Positions 47,624-59,825 of a stretch of 64,000 nt of DNA are shown here, piece after piece. Source of the DNA: Ceratobasidium sp. AG-K. Its lineage: Eukaryota; Basidiomycota; Agaricomycetes; Cantharellales; Ceratobasidiaceae. The notes beneath the pieces were generated by a model. That model worked only from the letters and a program-made list of their open reading frames with translations, made no database searches and was not told the origin of the DNA. A program made the translations under genes and the position numbers. The stretch covers positions 1,860,001 to 1,924,000 of the forward strand of contig JAWNGF010000005.1 of NCBI GenBank assembly GCA_037039685.1. Reading direction: 5' to 3'. Positions within the stretch are counted from its first letter, which is position 1. Each line of letters opens with the position of its first letter.

Positions 47624-48375
47624 TGTGAACGTAGTGCTGCAGGGGCACGGCGGGTTGGGGAGTTAGTAAAATCTTGCTTGGTACGGCGCCTGCTTTCCGT
47701 AAGACTTCCGGTCGGTGTATGCCAGACAAGATAGCCACCACAGTAATCTCGCGTTTATTCGATCAATTAGAGGATTGGTGTAATTCCGCCAACATCACTG
47801 TTGCACAGAGCATCGGGCTGGCAAACTGGCGGGTTTTCAGATGTATTCCTCCAAATTCCAGCTCGCTGGTGATTCATTCATTTGATGCTACACACATCAA
47901 CTGTTACCACTTTTATGTCACAAGATCGGCAGGATCTCGGCTGGGTGAAGCCTATGATGAGTATCTCTGATTGAATGACGGAGATGATGCGCTGCATGCT
48001 TGGTCAGCTGGGACTGGATCGGCATTCCAGGGCTCCGCTGACCCAGGGATATTTCTAATAAAAGACATCAGAGATTGCACTGCGGAAAGTCTCGGGAGTA
48101 AACCTAACTCCCATGGATTTCCCTGCGATCCATAGCATTTCTGACACTCCCTGCGGGCTGACGGGCAAGCCCTGCCAAAAAAAGTACTCAATTGGTGCCT
48201 CATCTGACATGCTAGACCATGGGCTAGGGCGTGCGTGTCAGAACACTTCCTGGAAGCCCGGGGCTGAAATAAGTCCGGTCAGCCTCCAGGTCAGGGTTTT
48301 CTGAAGCTCACTGGACCTAATATCGTCCCAGCACCAGACACCACTTGTCAAAATTCTTTGAGACAACGCAAGAGC
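47624..48375. other. Intergenic, upstream of the transcription factor
   Basis: No convincing gene. The sequence from about 48000 to 48300 is CT/CCC-rich with short inverted words, possibly an old element, but I found no terminal repeats. Confidence 0.4.
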
Positions 48376-49385
48376 TATGGGACGCGGGGCGGGGAGTGGT
48401 GCTAGTAAGTCCCGTGCAGAGATGCTAAATGGGCGTCGATCGCCTTCAACATCTCCGCCCCTCGCTTCGTTGAACCGCCACCGCCAGCGTCGACGGCCAC
48501 AGCCAACAAACAGCGCCCCGCATAGAAAACGGGTGGGTTAATCCCCTTACTGTGCTCGTAGTCACTGAATGGCTATGTGATAGTCTGGAAATCGTGTAGA
48601 AGACCTGACACCTGCGCCCAACACCCCCGAACTCGCCTTCACCGCTCTTGCACTCTCTCCTAGCTACCGCACTGACGTCTCCGTCCAAACCAAGTCCCGT
48701 GAGGACCCGCGGATTCGCCGCTTTAGAGTCGAAGGGGGCCTCGTAGGGACCAGAACATGTGGCAAGTAGTTGCGTGACTTTGCCACCTCGCGCTTTGAAT
48801 CCATTACGACCATGTACGTTGTTTTGATGTCGTACACGCGCCTCAGCTCGCTCTCCAGTGTGCTCCCGCGATCCCACTGCGTAACTGACTCCTGTCGCTT
48901 CGACAGGCCGCGCCGTGACGCCCCGGTCGTCTGCGCGGACATAATCGTGCGCCCGCTCGCCTCGCCCGTCCAGGCCGCCTTTTCGCGCTCGATACGACCA
49001 TCAGTAAGTCCACCGTCCACTGCATTGCCTGAACCTTTGATTTCAAGCCCGAATAGCCTGCCTTTTGCGTCGCACCCGTTCGCGTCGGGTACTCCGACCT
49101 AAACGACGCCCCCCACTCACCGTACCCGCCCTGTGCCAAACTGGCAACCGTATTATTTGGAGTCCACACATCCGCCCCGGTATCGACACGTTCTTCGCCC
49201 TAGCACCCCCGTATCACATCCGAAAGCGACATCATTCCATCGAGGACATGAAGTCCGTCACGCCAGGTCTCCGTGCCCTCCTGCTGGTTCAAGAATTGCG
49301 TACACACGCCGTCTCCCTCGAATGGCACCCCCGTTCCCTTGCGCGTGAGCACTCGATCGGATGTAGCGTTACCGGGGAACCCAGG
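48376..49385 (+). pseudogene. Unresolved coding-like region, perhaps a broken gene
   Basis: Two stretches look coding: 48604-48767 (PELAFTALALSPSYRTDVSV, then REDPRIRRFRVEGGLVGTRT) and 49140-49385 (NRIIWSPHIRPGIDTFFALA, later RTHAVSLEWHPRSLAREHS). An ATG at 48377 (MGRGAGSGASKSRAEMLNGR) could be the start, with an intron from 48529. Between the two stretches frames change and stops occur, and I cannot find a splice model that joins all parts. The composition is GC-rich with host-like codons. I do not recognise the family. It may be a decayed or truncated gene, or one broken by sequence errors. Confidence 0.35.
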
Positions 49386-49858
49386 TACGAAACTATGGTT
49401 TTGACTTTAATATTCACAACATCCCTGTTACCAGTGTTAGTTGTGTATATAGTGTTACTCAAATGTTATGATCTACACGATACAATGAGCGCAATGAGCT
49501 GAATAAGCAATGTGAGGTCCGTGAACGGAAAATTAATTAATCCAGCAAAGTCTCCGCCCTGGACTTCTGAGTGGTCCGGGACTGCCGGGATGTCCAAGGA
49601 ATGGATTAAATCAGCCATTTCAGGATTATTTGGCCCGTGTCGCTCGAATTTGGTCGGGACTTTTGGTAGCCCAGCAAGGGACAATTTGAAGTCCATTGAC
49701 AGGATTTCCATCACCGCCCGCACGGAGTTAGGTCAACTCCCGACACTTCCCACAGTGCTGACACGTGATGAGCGCGTGGCGCTAACACGAACTGACACGA
49801 CACCCCTATCTCAAGGCCTCAGAACTAGTTCGTCTCGAGCGGTTTATCTGGGTTCGAA

Positions 49859-51732
49859 ATGGACTCTGACATCACACGCGGTCTGACCGAGGATCAGCGA
49901 CAAGCCTTGACAGAGGTTCAAGTTGTAACTCAAGCGGCAAACCCTCAGCGAGAGATTGAGGAACTAAGAAAGGCGAACTGGAATGTGCAGGTGGGTTCTA
50001 TGCAGCCGTGTTGTCCACTGTATGTCCGATTCTAAATAATACCTGCATATTTTCGCAGACTGCACTACAAGCCATCTTTGATGATGGTGCTGCTGCACCC
50101 ACTCCTAATAGTAGCGCTCGTGCGGGCCCAAGCATTGAGCAAATGGAATTAGACGACTCTCTACAAGGAGGATCTAATCGACGTCCAGCTGTAGGTCATT
50201 TTCCTAATCCTCAGCCACGAACCTAACATTGGTCTGTGCCACATTCAGTCCGCCTACGCCTCAACCTCTCAGCCTGGCCTCAACCTCTTCCGCGTGCTCG
50301 CATACCCGTTCTCCGTCACGATATCACTGTTCTCGTTTGTCCTTCGCATCATTGGCTTTCCCCTTCGACTCGTCGGCATCCCTCTTCCACGTTTACCCCC
50401 AATTACTCTCGGTGGCGCTTTAACGTTTGTCAACCGCGCTCGGCGGCCCAACACAGATTACGACGATCCCAAAACCGCTGCACTACGCTGGATTCGACAG
50501 TTGGAGGAGGAAACCGGGGCAGTCTGCGTGGGAAGGGCGAAAGAAACGGAGAAGGGCACGGACGAGGAGGAACATAACAAAGGGAAAGAGTCGGTCAAGG
50601 GCGGGACTTTGCCGAATTTCTTTGCTGGGGGTTATGATGAGGCCTTGAGGATTGCACAACGGGAGCTGCGAGTGTTGTGTGCGATTCTGGTAAGCGAGGA
50701 GCATGATGATGTCGCCCAATTTAAACGGTACGTGAATTTAATTTCGGAAATGTGTGACTAATTTCTAATTATTCAATAGCAATGTCCTCGCCAACGAAGA
50801 GATTGTCAATGCTCTTACGGAAGGCAACTTTATCGTTTGGGGCGGGGATGTTCGTGATCGAGATGCTTACCAAGGTCCGTTATATTGATCACCACAAACC
50901 GCAAGCACTCATTTGCTCTCTAGCTTCTCTCAAGCTCGCAGCCACAACCTATCCTTTCGTAGCGTTTGTATCCATGCTTCCACCTCCCTCGACGCGCTCC
51001 AACTCTTCCTCCACGTCTGGACAACTCAGTGTCGTATCACGGCTTAACCCCCTATCCTCAACGGCCCTACTCAACCACATTTCCCATACCGTCATCCCTC
51101 GCACTCAGCCATTCCTACAACGTCTAAAGACTGCCGAAGCTCAACGCGTACGTGAACGACAGCTTCGCGCCGAACAGGACCGCGCCTTTGAGGAGGCTAT
51201 GCGACGTGACGGCGAGCGTATCCGGGCGGCTAGGGAACGAGAACGAGAGGCTCTGGCCCGAGAGGCAGAAGTGGCCGAACGTGAGCGCGTAAAAAAGGAG
51301 GTAGCTGCCCGACGCGAGAGGCGCTGCCAGGACCGCGACGTCTGGAGGAGATGGGCGAGGCGGAACCTGGTCCCGGCTGAACCCTCGGGCGAGCCAGGCG
51401 TCAAGGTCACGGTTCGGATTCCGTCTGGACAGCGGCGCATGCGAGTGTTCCCCGCTTCTGCGCCCGTCTCGGCCATTTACGCATTCGTTGAAACCTTGAG
51501 CATATCCGGGGACCAGAATCCGGCCGATGACCCAGAGTCACCACCCGTAGGATATGAGCATGAGTGGGGTTTTGAGCTTGCGACAACATTCCCGAGGGTT
51601 GTTGTGCCCTGCCAGGAAGGAGTTGTCGTAGGCGATGTCGAGGTGCTGAAGGGTGGGGTTGTATTGGTCGTTGAAGGCCGCGGGGAAGAGGAGGTCGAAG
51701 ATGAAGAGGAGGACGATGAAGAAGATGAATAG
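49859..51732 (+). CDS. UBX-domain protein of the FAF2/UBXD8 type
   Basis: ER-associated adaptor for the Cdc48/p97 ATPase in protein quality control (family knowledge). Start MDSDITRGLTEDQRQALTEV; the first about 45 residues look like a UBA-like region. A hydrophobic hairpin follows (VLAYPFSVTISLFSFVLRII then GFPLRLVGIPLPRLPPI), the membrane insert of FAF2. Then a UAS thioredoxin-like domain (TLPNFFAGGYDEALRIAQRE, NVLANEEIVNALTEGNFIVW, AATTYPFVAFVSML), a long Arg/Glu coiled coil (EQDRAFEEAMRRDGERIRAA), WRRWARRNLV, and a C-terminal UBX domain (VKVTVRIPSGQRRMRVFPAS, TTFPRVVV) with the FPR turn that binds p97. An acidic tail (EEVEDEEEDDEEDE) ends at 51730-51732. Four introns, all GT..AG. A shortened paralogue lies at 58798. 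Confidence 0.9.
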
Positions 51733-52145
51733 ATGTACGGGAAACCGTCTTTGATATTCCACAAAATACAACCCGGTTACCTTGTACCTTGTATCGTTTT
51801 CTGAACTTGAAGAGATGAGAATCGAGATTGCTCTGGCATGAAAATGTACGGAATACCACTTTGGTCACCACGAATCTCGTGATTCCGTCCCAGATTTTGC
51901 CCGAGTGCGATCCACTTCCCGAGCACACGTGTCAATTTTGAGACTAGCTCGGATTCATGATAATTCAAACTATTGATACATGTGATAGATGGATGGTGAA
52001 AAAAAAGGAAATAAAAAGCCAGGCCCGCTTGCAGGCAAAAACAGAACAAATACGACCAGAATACCACTAGGGTATATGCGCGAGTTCAATCAATGGCCTC
52101 GAGAAGATAAAAAATTCCAAAGGATCGTGGGCGTCATGGATGGAT
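51733..52145. other. Convergent spacer
   Basis: Short AT-rich spacer between the 3' ends of the FAF2-like (+) and ferric reductase (-) genes. Nothing else seen. Confidence 0.5.
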
Positions 52146-54357
52146 CTACCAACCAAATGCTCTATCACAGTTTGTTAGTTCTAGCCACGAGAAATCAGGC
52201 ATAGCCACTCACTCTTCGTGAACCTCTACTCCACCAACCAGAGTCCTCGTTTCTCCATCCAAGGCAGCCTCGGCACGCCACGCGTCTTCTACCAGCCCGG
52301 TAGGACCGCACACTCCGAGGTACACGCCTGTAGCCCTGCTCGCTGGGGTCGACACCATATCCGTCCGCTTGGCGACGTTTTCGAGTGCAGCTTTGAGGTT
52401 TGGGCGGCCGGCTACAACACGCATTCCGATGGGCAGCTTGGTAGGCACTTGGTCGTTGCTCGCGCGCGTAAAGTGGACGGTGATGGCTAGTGTCAAGATT
52501 CGCGTGTCGGCAGCCCGGGCCAAGAGTGTAGCGAACGCCGGGAGAAGTGGCATGATGGCCGCTGTCATAAAATGTCAGATTTGTTTAAAATCGGTTTCAA
52601 GGGTGGACCTACTTTGCTCTTGCACAACCCAAACTAGTTCGACGTACTTGGTACGCGTCGTGCCGTTCTCGGCTGCCATGATCAATTCCTCGGCCGAGCT
52701 GGTGCCAAACGTGATGCCGCTGCCTCCGGCGACAATTAGAGCCGAAGAGAAGCTCGACGGGATCGCTGAGCCCGGTCCGCCATACGGCCCCTCGATGACA
52801 ACCTTAACACGCGAGCCCATACCAAAACCGTCGCTGTTATCGGTAGACTGGTGCTGAGAGAGGGAATACAGGGACTCGGTCCAGTCTCCAGCACGTTTGC
52901 AGAGCAGGGTCAGACCGTCTCCTCCACCTTCCGGGGCACTGATACTCGCGATCTACGTGGAAAAAGGAATGAGCCTGTGCATCGGATTTTAAGTTTGATG
53001 CTTACGGCGAAAGGGTGCGTCTCTGCCCATCCCAAAGGTCCCATCCTAGAGTTCAGAACCCGGACGCGAACGTGTTGGCCAGCGCGCCAGCCTCGGGTCA
53101 ACTCGGGAACCGAGAGCTGCAAGGGTTTTAGACATTATTGCGAAAAGGTTATTGTCTGAGACTTACTTGAGTGCACTTGAGAGCTGGAACTGGGGTCAAA
53201 GTTGCAGTCGAGACGCGAGACTTGAACAGGCGCATAATTTGATCGAGCGCATACAAGGACAATCCAGCGATGGCATAAGGCATAGCTGCTGGGGCATGGT
53301 ACATGGCCTGGAGGAGGTACGTTAAGGGACTAGAGAAGGAAATATTATTTGTGGATTGGACTTACCGAGACCGCAAACATGAGGAAGCCGACCCAGTGAG
53401 CGTGCCAAAAGAGAGTGTACGAGCTTCGGCGAATAGGCGGCAACGACAGGATAGCGAGGAATACCAAACCACCAAATGCGAACCATCCCCATGCTTGACG
53501 CTTGGCTAAACGTTGTCCGCGTTAGAATGGATGTATGGGACAAAGGTATACACATACCTGCGATCGCAAGTGTGCCGGTCTTTGTCCATCTCACCACTGC
53601 GGATCATCCATTCAGTCAGGCACATATTGAAAAAAAGGGACCAACTCACGATAACCAACGACATGGAAAAGCGCAGACAAGAACATGAGCTGTCCGACCC
53701 AACGATGAATGTAGTTGAGCTGATACAAACACATCAATACCTGGCCAAGATAATTTTGTTCACTACACATACCTTCTCATAACCTTTGCCGAGAAGCGTG
53801 CCAATGGGACCATTCTTGACACCAAACAAGACGACAATTGGGGCTTGAGCGATGCACACAAATCCAGCCCTCGTAACGTTATTCACGGGGTTCGAGAACA
53901 AAAACATGGCCACGCAAACAACACCAAGATAGACCATGAGTACCGTATACTGTCCGACCGAGTATCCATCATAACGAGCCGTGGAAAACTTGGAGAGTGG
54001 GTGAAGCCAAGTCGAGTAGGAGGGGACGTGGACGGGGAGCCTTGGCGCCTTCCTTGATGCTGAGCGAAGGGTCTTGATACCCGAATGATCTTCAAGGTCA
54101 ATCTTGTATGGTGCAATGTCGCTCTCATCCGAACCAGTGTTTTTTTCGAACTTGGGGTCGAACACGGTCGAGTTGTTATCCAAGGTAACTTTCAGACCAG
54201 TTGACTTGGTCCCCCGGATGAACCATCCTTCGCAATGGGGCAAACTCAAGCGGGCAACCAGGTGCGGAAAGCCAAAGAGCGCGAAAATCACAACCGTAGA
54301 AAAGACGAATACACCCAGGTAGAGCGCCACATCATCGTTGGAGAGTTCGAGTGCCAT
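52146..54357 (-). CDS. Ferric-chelate reductase (FRE, NOX/FRE superfamily)
   Basis: Plasma-membrane metalloreductase passing electrons from NADPH through FAD and two hemes to extracellular ferric iron or copper. Start MALELSNDDVALYLGVFVFS with a first membrane helix. Further helices: VGQYTVLMVYLGVVCVAMFL, AGFVCIAQAPIVVLFGV, then LNYIHRWVGQLMFLSALFHV, with heme-type His, and WHAHWVGFLMF. FAD-binding HPFAVS (the family has HPFT/S); NADPH site ALIVAGGSGITFG; end region VYLGVCGPTGLVED. The final intron (donor GTGAGT at the GAA GA codon, near 52210) leads to AFGW and TAG at 52146-52148, restoring the conserved-looking end VEVHEEAFGW; the unspliced TGA at 52209 would stop four residues early. Iron uptake context fits a regulated uptake system, not shown here. 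Confidence 0.9.
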
Positions 54358-54823
54358 CTAGACACCAACAGCCGGTTTTTTTCGTAAGTGAACGTCGGGT
54401 GGAGAGCGTCAAGCTGTCCGGAGGTCGTTGGCTGAAAAAGTGATTTTGTTAGCTTTCATTAACCACTACTTGTTTTACTGCTTACTAGAGACAGAAGAGG
54501 GCGAAGCGGAGACGAGAGAGGAGGAGGGAGGGAGGCGGGAGAGAGATGAGAAAGGAGGGATGCGCAGTTCTCGGTCCAAATAAATTACTCCGATCCACAA
54601 ATGAATTTGATCAGACCGATGACTCAGCCCGCCCGGTCAAATCCGTCCCCCGGAAACGACGAATTGGCTATCCTCCGGGATAAATCGCAGCGTGTGGCAT
54701 CGGGTAAGCCAGAAAAAGATTTATGCGGGCACAGCGTTGGATGGGATAACGTGATAATGTATGGGACAATTAGGTCATATAACTCGGTATGGAATAATTG
54801 GCGCGCTTCGGCCATCCTTTCAC
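54358..54823. other. Spacer with GA-rich tract
   Basis: Upstream of the ferric reductase. A purine-rich low-complexity tract (about 54485-54560, GAGAGGAGGAGGGAGGGAGG-like) is the only feature. Confidence 0.5.
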
Positions 54824-57213
54824 TCAGTTCGAGGCTTCCTTTGCTCTAACCCACAGTCCTCCCTAGCATGTCGATGAGACATCAGAGTTAGAGAAAGGAA
54901 CCGGAAAGATCAAAAGAGCCGACTTACAAAAGAGTACATTGTCAAGTGTGCCTTGGGCCAGATCGTTTCGAGTCCTTTCCGACCCGGAGCGCCCGCCCAT
55001 GCCGCCGGTGGACGTGATTCCGCGGGTTGCGCGTCGGGAGCGAGGGAAATTCGCTCTACCCGCTGCAATAGCCGGGTAAGGAAGAATGAAGCTTCACTGA
55101 TATTCATAAATACAAGTTAGTAGGTGGCATTGGAGGTGGTGAGCGACTGACTTGTATGCAAATTGTTGTCCGAGGCACTACAATGGATGAGCCCATGAAA
55201 ACGTGGAAGCATTAAATTGCCTTACAATTCGAGGACCAGCGTTAAAAGGCAGGAATATGAATGGGTTGGGCAACACATATTTCTTGTGGCGGTCATCCAA
55301 CCACCGCTCCGGGTCAAAGATGTCCGCATCAGGCTGTGTGCGTTGGTTTCAGTCACTTCAATCGTGGATTTTATATCGCTTACCCCCCAAAGGTCCTTGC
55401 GAGTGTGCATGAATAGCACAGAATACATAACCCTATCAGGCAGCCATCAATAGAAAGCGCTTTGCTACCAGTGAAAAACACGTACATAGCCCCGGCACGA
55501 ACGAAGTACTGCTTTCCGCCAGACTTCAATACGGTGTCGTTGATGCACTCACGCTGGTTCATCGGCACAGGAGGGTACAGCCTGAGGACTTCGTTGATGA
55601 CCGCGCGCATATATTTCATTTCCCTGAAATCGTCAAATGTCGGGTATGCGTTTACACCAACCGTGGAAAGGACTTCTGCGCGTAATTTGGCCAGAACGTC
55701 GGGGTGGGTGGCTAGCATGTAGCAGACAAATGTCAAGGTTGTCGCGGTCTAATCACAACATGAGGTTAACCTGGCAGAAGCATATCTCCAACTCGCGATG
55801 TCGCTCACAGTATCTCGCCCAGCGACAAGAATATTGAACAACTCGTCCTTGATAAGCTTCTCATCTATAAACTTTGTCAGAACCTCGTCGAGTAGTATCT
55901 TGAACCACTCACCGTCAGTGAGCTGGACCAAGTGATCGATAAGTGTCTCATCGTCCCGTTCATCGCCAGCACCCTTTTCAAACCCACCCCGCTTTTTCTG
56001 CTCCAGTTTGGCGTGCAAAATAGGCTTCACAAACGCATCAATCTCGCGCATGTCCTTGCCCGTTCGATCCCAGAACATCTCGAAAAAAGGCCACATCGGA
56101 CCATACGCGAAGCGCACAATCGCCTGGGCTTGCACGCTTCCAAACGCACGAGCAAACCCGGTGCTCGTATTTGCACCTGGGGCAGACTCAATCTCGCCGT
56201 GGGGGTAGGCAAGGGGTTCGTCGAGTGAGCGAACATTGTGTCCAAAAAGAAATTCGGATGCCGAGTCCATTGTAAATCGAGATACCAGTTCTTGGAAATC
56301 AACGGCAATGGGCACACCGTCGGATGATGTTTCCGAGAGGCGCGAGAGCATCTTGGAGATGGCTGCATCCGAGTGTCGGGCAAACATTTCAAAATGAGTG
56401 ACGCGCTCGCGGGAAAAGTATGGACGCGTCATGCTGCGATGAAACTTCCACATTTCACCTGCATACATCGTGTCAGTATCGACGTTAACAGTTGAAACTA
56501 CGAATGACATTACCGTCTACATTGAAAACACCTTCCCCGAGTAGACTAAACAACTTCTCATGGTTCGAGGAGCCTTTGATTGTAGCCTCAGTATTGAGTA
56601 GGGCTATGGTGTCAAGTCAATACTCACCTTTGATAAAGTTGGGAAACTCTGTAGTCAAGACAGATTTGATGTGTTCGGGTTCAATTGTAAATATCTAGGC
56701 CAAGTCACAAAAGACTAACTTTGCTAAACAAGTTCAAGCGACTTACAAAATCTTGACCGAAAAGTGGTAAGTTGTAAATGTTTCCGTGCGTCTCCAAATA
56801 TGGGGCAAGTGCATCGTTGACATACCCTATGTGAGGTCAGAACTACGTCATATTTGACACAATGAATCCATACCATGATCGCGTGCTTCGGTCGCTAGAG
56901 GGATGAAGTCCGCATTGGCTGGCCACTTGAGCTTTACGACAGGGATGTCGAGGACATCAGGTCCAAATTTTCGACGAGCTTGTCGCCTACGAAGGGACGA
57001 GGCAGTTTGAACGGCCAGCTTGTATAGAGCCCACAGCGCCACGGCAAGAACTGGGCGCCCAACATTGTGCCCCTTCAGTACTTTCACATGCTCCAGCCCT
57101 AGTGTAGCCAGTGCAATTGCGACAGCAGGAGGCAGTACTAGACCCGGCATTTGACGAAGAACGATAGACAGCCCAGGTCCCCAGACTATAGCAGGTTGAC
57201 GAGTAGAGTTCAT
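54824..57213 (-). CDS. Cytochrome P450 (long basidiomycete type, CYP63-like)
   Basis: Membrane-bound heme monooxygenase. Start [20 protein letters not shown]; hydrophobic N-terminus ([14 protein letters not shown] and [15 protein letters not shown]). Family signatures: [20 protein letters not shown] (B/C region), I helix ILVAGRDT, K-helix ExxR in [21 protein letters not shown]-like [11 protein letters not shown], and heme loop [15 protein letters not shown]. An intron falls exactly before the heme-ligand Cys (55180-55230 region). The C-terminus is LTMYSF then, after an intron, [12 protein letters not shown] with the stop at 54824-54826. Length is in the long range seen for CYP63-like forms; the subfamily name is from memory. 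Substrate unknown. TATA box (minus strand) at 57268-57275. Confidence 0.92.
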
Positions 57214-58797
57214 GTTTGTTCGAATGCCGAAGTGTGCGTTTGAGGAAACAGCTGGGTTTTGGCGAGCCTTTTATATTGCATCCATGCAGAATGACTCGAT
57301 GTGATTACGGCGCCCAGGTCAAGCCACCATGCGTGTCATTCCGTGGGCAGTTGTGAGCCCGTCCTCAACTCGGAGAAAGGGTGGCGATTGACCAGTGGGA
57401 GGCAAGAGGTTGCCTCCGAATGTGCCCGGACGGGATCCGGCGACAACGGGACCCAAGAATGGCTGGGTATCGGCTTGTTAGCTTGTGGTTTATTAGGACG
57501 TCCATTTCCAAAATAATTTTGACTATATGACGGAAATAATGAACTATCATTAGACGGCGCGCTAACTCTGTGAGCACCGCGAAAACTGTGGAAACGAATG
57601 TTTGTTAGTGTTGGCCGCGCGGTTATGTCCGCCAAGACATTCGGGAGGCTGTGCTGGCGGATCGGATCGCGAGTCGCGATCAGGCACCGAGGACCGCGCT
57701 TGGACATCTCCAGCGCAACAGTTACAGCGAAAGAGCGACGTCTTTTCAACCTAATTTATTTAACATCTACCTATAGCCCATAAGTGTATCCACTATATTG
57801 CGATGGATATCGACCGCTAATCCTGTAGAAGACTATCTATACCAAACCGTTGTTGATTAGAGAAAACTACCAGTCGTGGGGTTGGCGGGTTTGACCCTGG
57901 ACAGGCCGGTTGTATGCATTAAGCGGGGGGATGCTCCTAACTGAGGTGGCGTTCCAAGCGCCTAAATGTCAAAGCACTGCCTTGCTGGGCGCCATAACCA
58001 CTCTGGGGGAGCTGAAAAAAAAAAGCTTGCTCAACCAGTGCGGAGAATAGTACCAGCATAGTCACAGCTCCTACCTGAGTTTCGGTGCGGTCAAACAGGC
58101 CAAACGTCCAAGTCCACCATACCTGCCGGCCAATGTCAAATTCGGCATCATGCGAACGCGGTGACTCACTGGTGACCCACAAAACTGAACAGAGACAAAC
58201 GCTAACCATCGTGTTCCTCGCATGTTGTAAAACGAGCGCAGATATAAAACGCTATTGGAAAAATGCTTCATCCAGGGATGACGTACGGCATCAGCCTACC
58301 CGCTTTCAATTCAAACGTATTACGTGGCTGCGAGCTGCTTGCCCCAAACGACCCAAGGTTCTACCTTGTATAGTACCCATGATGGATAGATCGCACGTGT
58401 GCGCCTGCAAACATCGAAATCCCACACGTTGCAACCTCACCTGCGGCAAACCTGTGTAAATGCCAATCTCTCAATGCTTTTCAACGCCGATTGCTTTAGA
58501 AGATACACCGGACTCCGAAAGATGAGCGTTCCACTAGCAACAGTGTAGAGAGACAGATAAAAGGCCATTAGGGTACCCATATTCTCTCAGGTCACTTTAA
58601 TAGTCCACTTTCACTGCTAGTCAGGTTAAAACTCGAAGGTTGGCGTTGATATCGCCACTATTTTGTACAAGCTAAAGCATCTTCATCCCAACGCCCCCTT
58701 CTCCGTATAGCGGGTATATACTTCAATAAGTGCCTGCCAACCCAATACATTGAATTACTTCAAAAGCCGTCCTACCACTGTCCCCACTGCGAGCCCC
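57214..58797. promoter_or_regulatory. Divergent intergenic region, P450 and UBX paralogue
   Basis: About 1.6 kb. TATAAAAG on the minus strand at 57268-57275 serves the P450. No gene seen; the open frames here have no motif. Confidence 0.45.
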
Positions 58798-59724
58798 ATG
58801 CATCTCAAGCCACACCTTCCACGCCTTTCCATTAAATCGCTATTTCGCCTCAACTGGAATGCGGGCAAAATCCTCAGGATTAGCCCTACACCTGATAGGT
58901 CTAGCGAAATAACTGCAATATCCTATCCACAGAGTCCAATCGCTCGGAAGGGCGCCAAACTCCACGCATACATTCGCCAACTTGTCCGACCACTCCTTTC
59001 CGGTTTCGGTTCCAGATCGTCGGGCCAAAGACAAACAGCGTTGTCGGAGCTACACGGGGAGAGCGTGGACAAAGAAACCCCCGTACTACACACTGCCTGT
59101 CAGCTACAGCACTCTCCCTCCGTAGTCACGCGAGGAAGTGAAGCTATGTCACCATTCTCAGATGCTACGGCAGTGCTGCCTCTTAACGATGATCGCGCAA
59201 TCCTTCTGGAGCAGGATGCTTCACTAGAACAAGCACTGAAAGCAGACCAAGAGCTACTAGAAAGGATACGAAAAGAGCGAGCAGAGGAACAAGAGCGTGC
59301 GCAGAGAATCTTGGAAGAAGAGAAACGAATAGTGGCCCAGAACCAGTGGAGGCGGTGGGCACGCAGGGCACTCGTCTCTCGGAACGCTACGGGGCGAGGG
59401 ATCAAGTTCGCCGTCCGGTTGCCCTCGGCCCAGCGTTGTGTTGGCATGCTTCCAAAAGATGCGTCGTTGGAAGATCTCCACATTCTCGTCGAAACATTCT
59501 TGATCCCAGATGAGAACTCCCCCGAAGACGATCCAGAACAGCCGCCTGAAGAGTATACGCATCGATGGGAATTTAGACTTGTCACAGGTTATAAGAGAGT
59601 GACCCTTCCAAACGACAATGAGACGCGAATACGGGACGTTGAAGTACTACAACAGGGCGTATTGCTGATCCTGGAAGAGATAGGAAAAGATAAAATATTT
59701 GAAAATGAAACCGAGTCAGGCTGA
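58798..59724 (+). CDS. Intronless UBX-domain paralogue of the FAF2-like protein
   Basis: A single exon, ATG 58798 (MHLKPHLPRLSIKSLF). The first about 140 residues are basic and unlike anything I know and lack the UBA, membrane hairpin and UAS parts of the paralogue at 49859. From about residue 150 it matches the other's C-terminal half: coiled coil (LEQALKADQELLERIRKERA), WRRWARRALV, and a UBX-like beta-grasp domain (KFAVRLPSAQRCVGMLPKDA, HILVETFLIPDENSPEDDPE). The p97-contact FPR of the paralogue reads YKR here (TGYKRVTL), so Cdc48 binding may be weak or lost. Without introns while its parent has four, it may come from a reverse-transcribed copy, though the parent's last exon alone would also explain it. 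Function unknown. Confidence 0.78.
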   Translation: MHLKPHLPRLSIKSLFRLNWNAGKILRISPTPDRSSEITAISYPQSPIARKGAKLHAYIRQLVRPLLSGFGSRSSGQRQTALSELHGESVDKETPVLHTACQLQHSPSVVTRGSEAMSPFSDATAVLPLNDDRAILLEQDASLEQALKADQELLERIRKERAEEQERAQRILEEEKRIVAQNQWRRWARRALVSRNATGRGIKFAVRLPSAQRCVGMLPKDASLEDLHILVETFLIPDENSPEDDPEQPPEEYTHRWEFRLVTGYKRVTLPNDNETRIRDVEVLQQGVLLILEEIGKDKIFENETESG

Positions 59725-59825
59725 AACTCCGGCCCTCATGTATCTCAGGACAGATATCCCAAATAGTTTTGTATGCTGCAATTCTCATTTGCATCACTGT
59801 AAACCTGTACGCTTCATTGAATGGA

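Noticed and set aside
48000..48310. Candidate old LTR or MITE near the transcription factor
   Set aside because: Some short inverted words, but no terminal repeat pair or TSD could be found.
50269..50719. Alternative frames over the FAF2-like gene
   Set aside because: The multi-exon UBX model explains the region with conserved domains.
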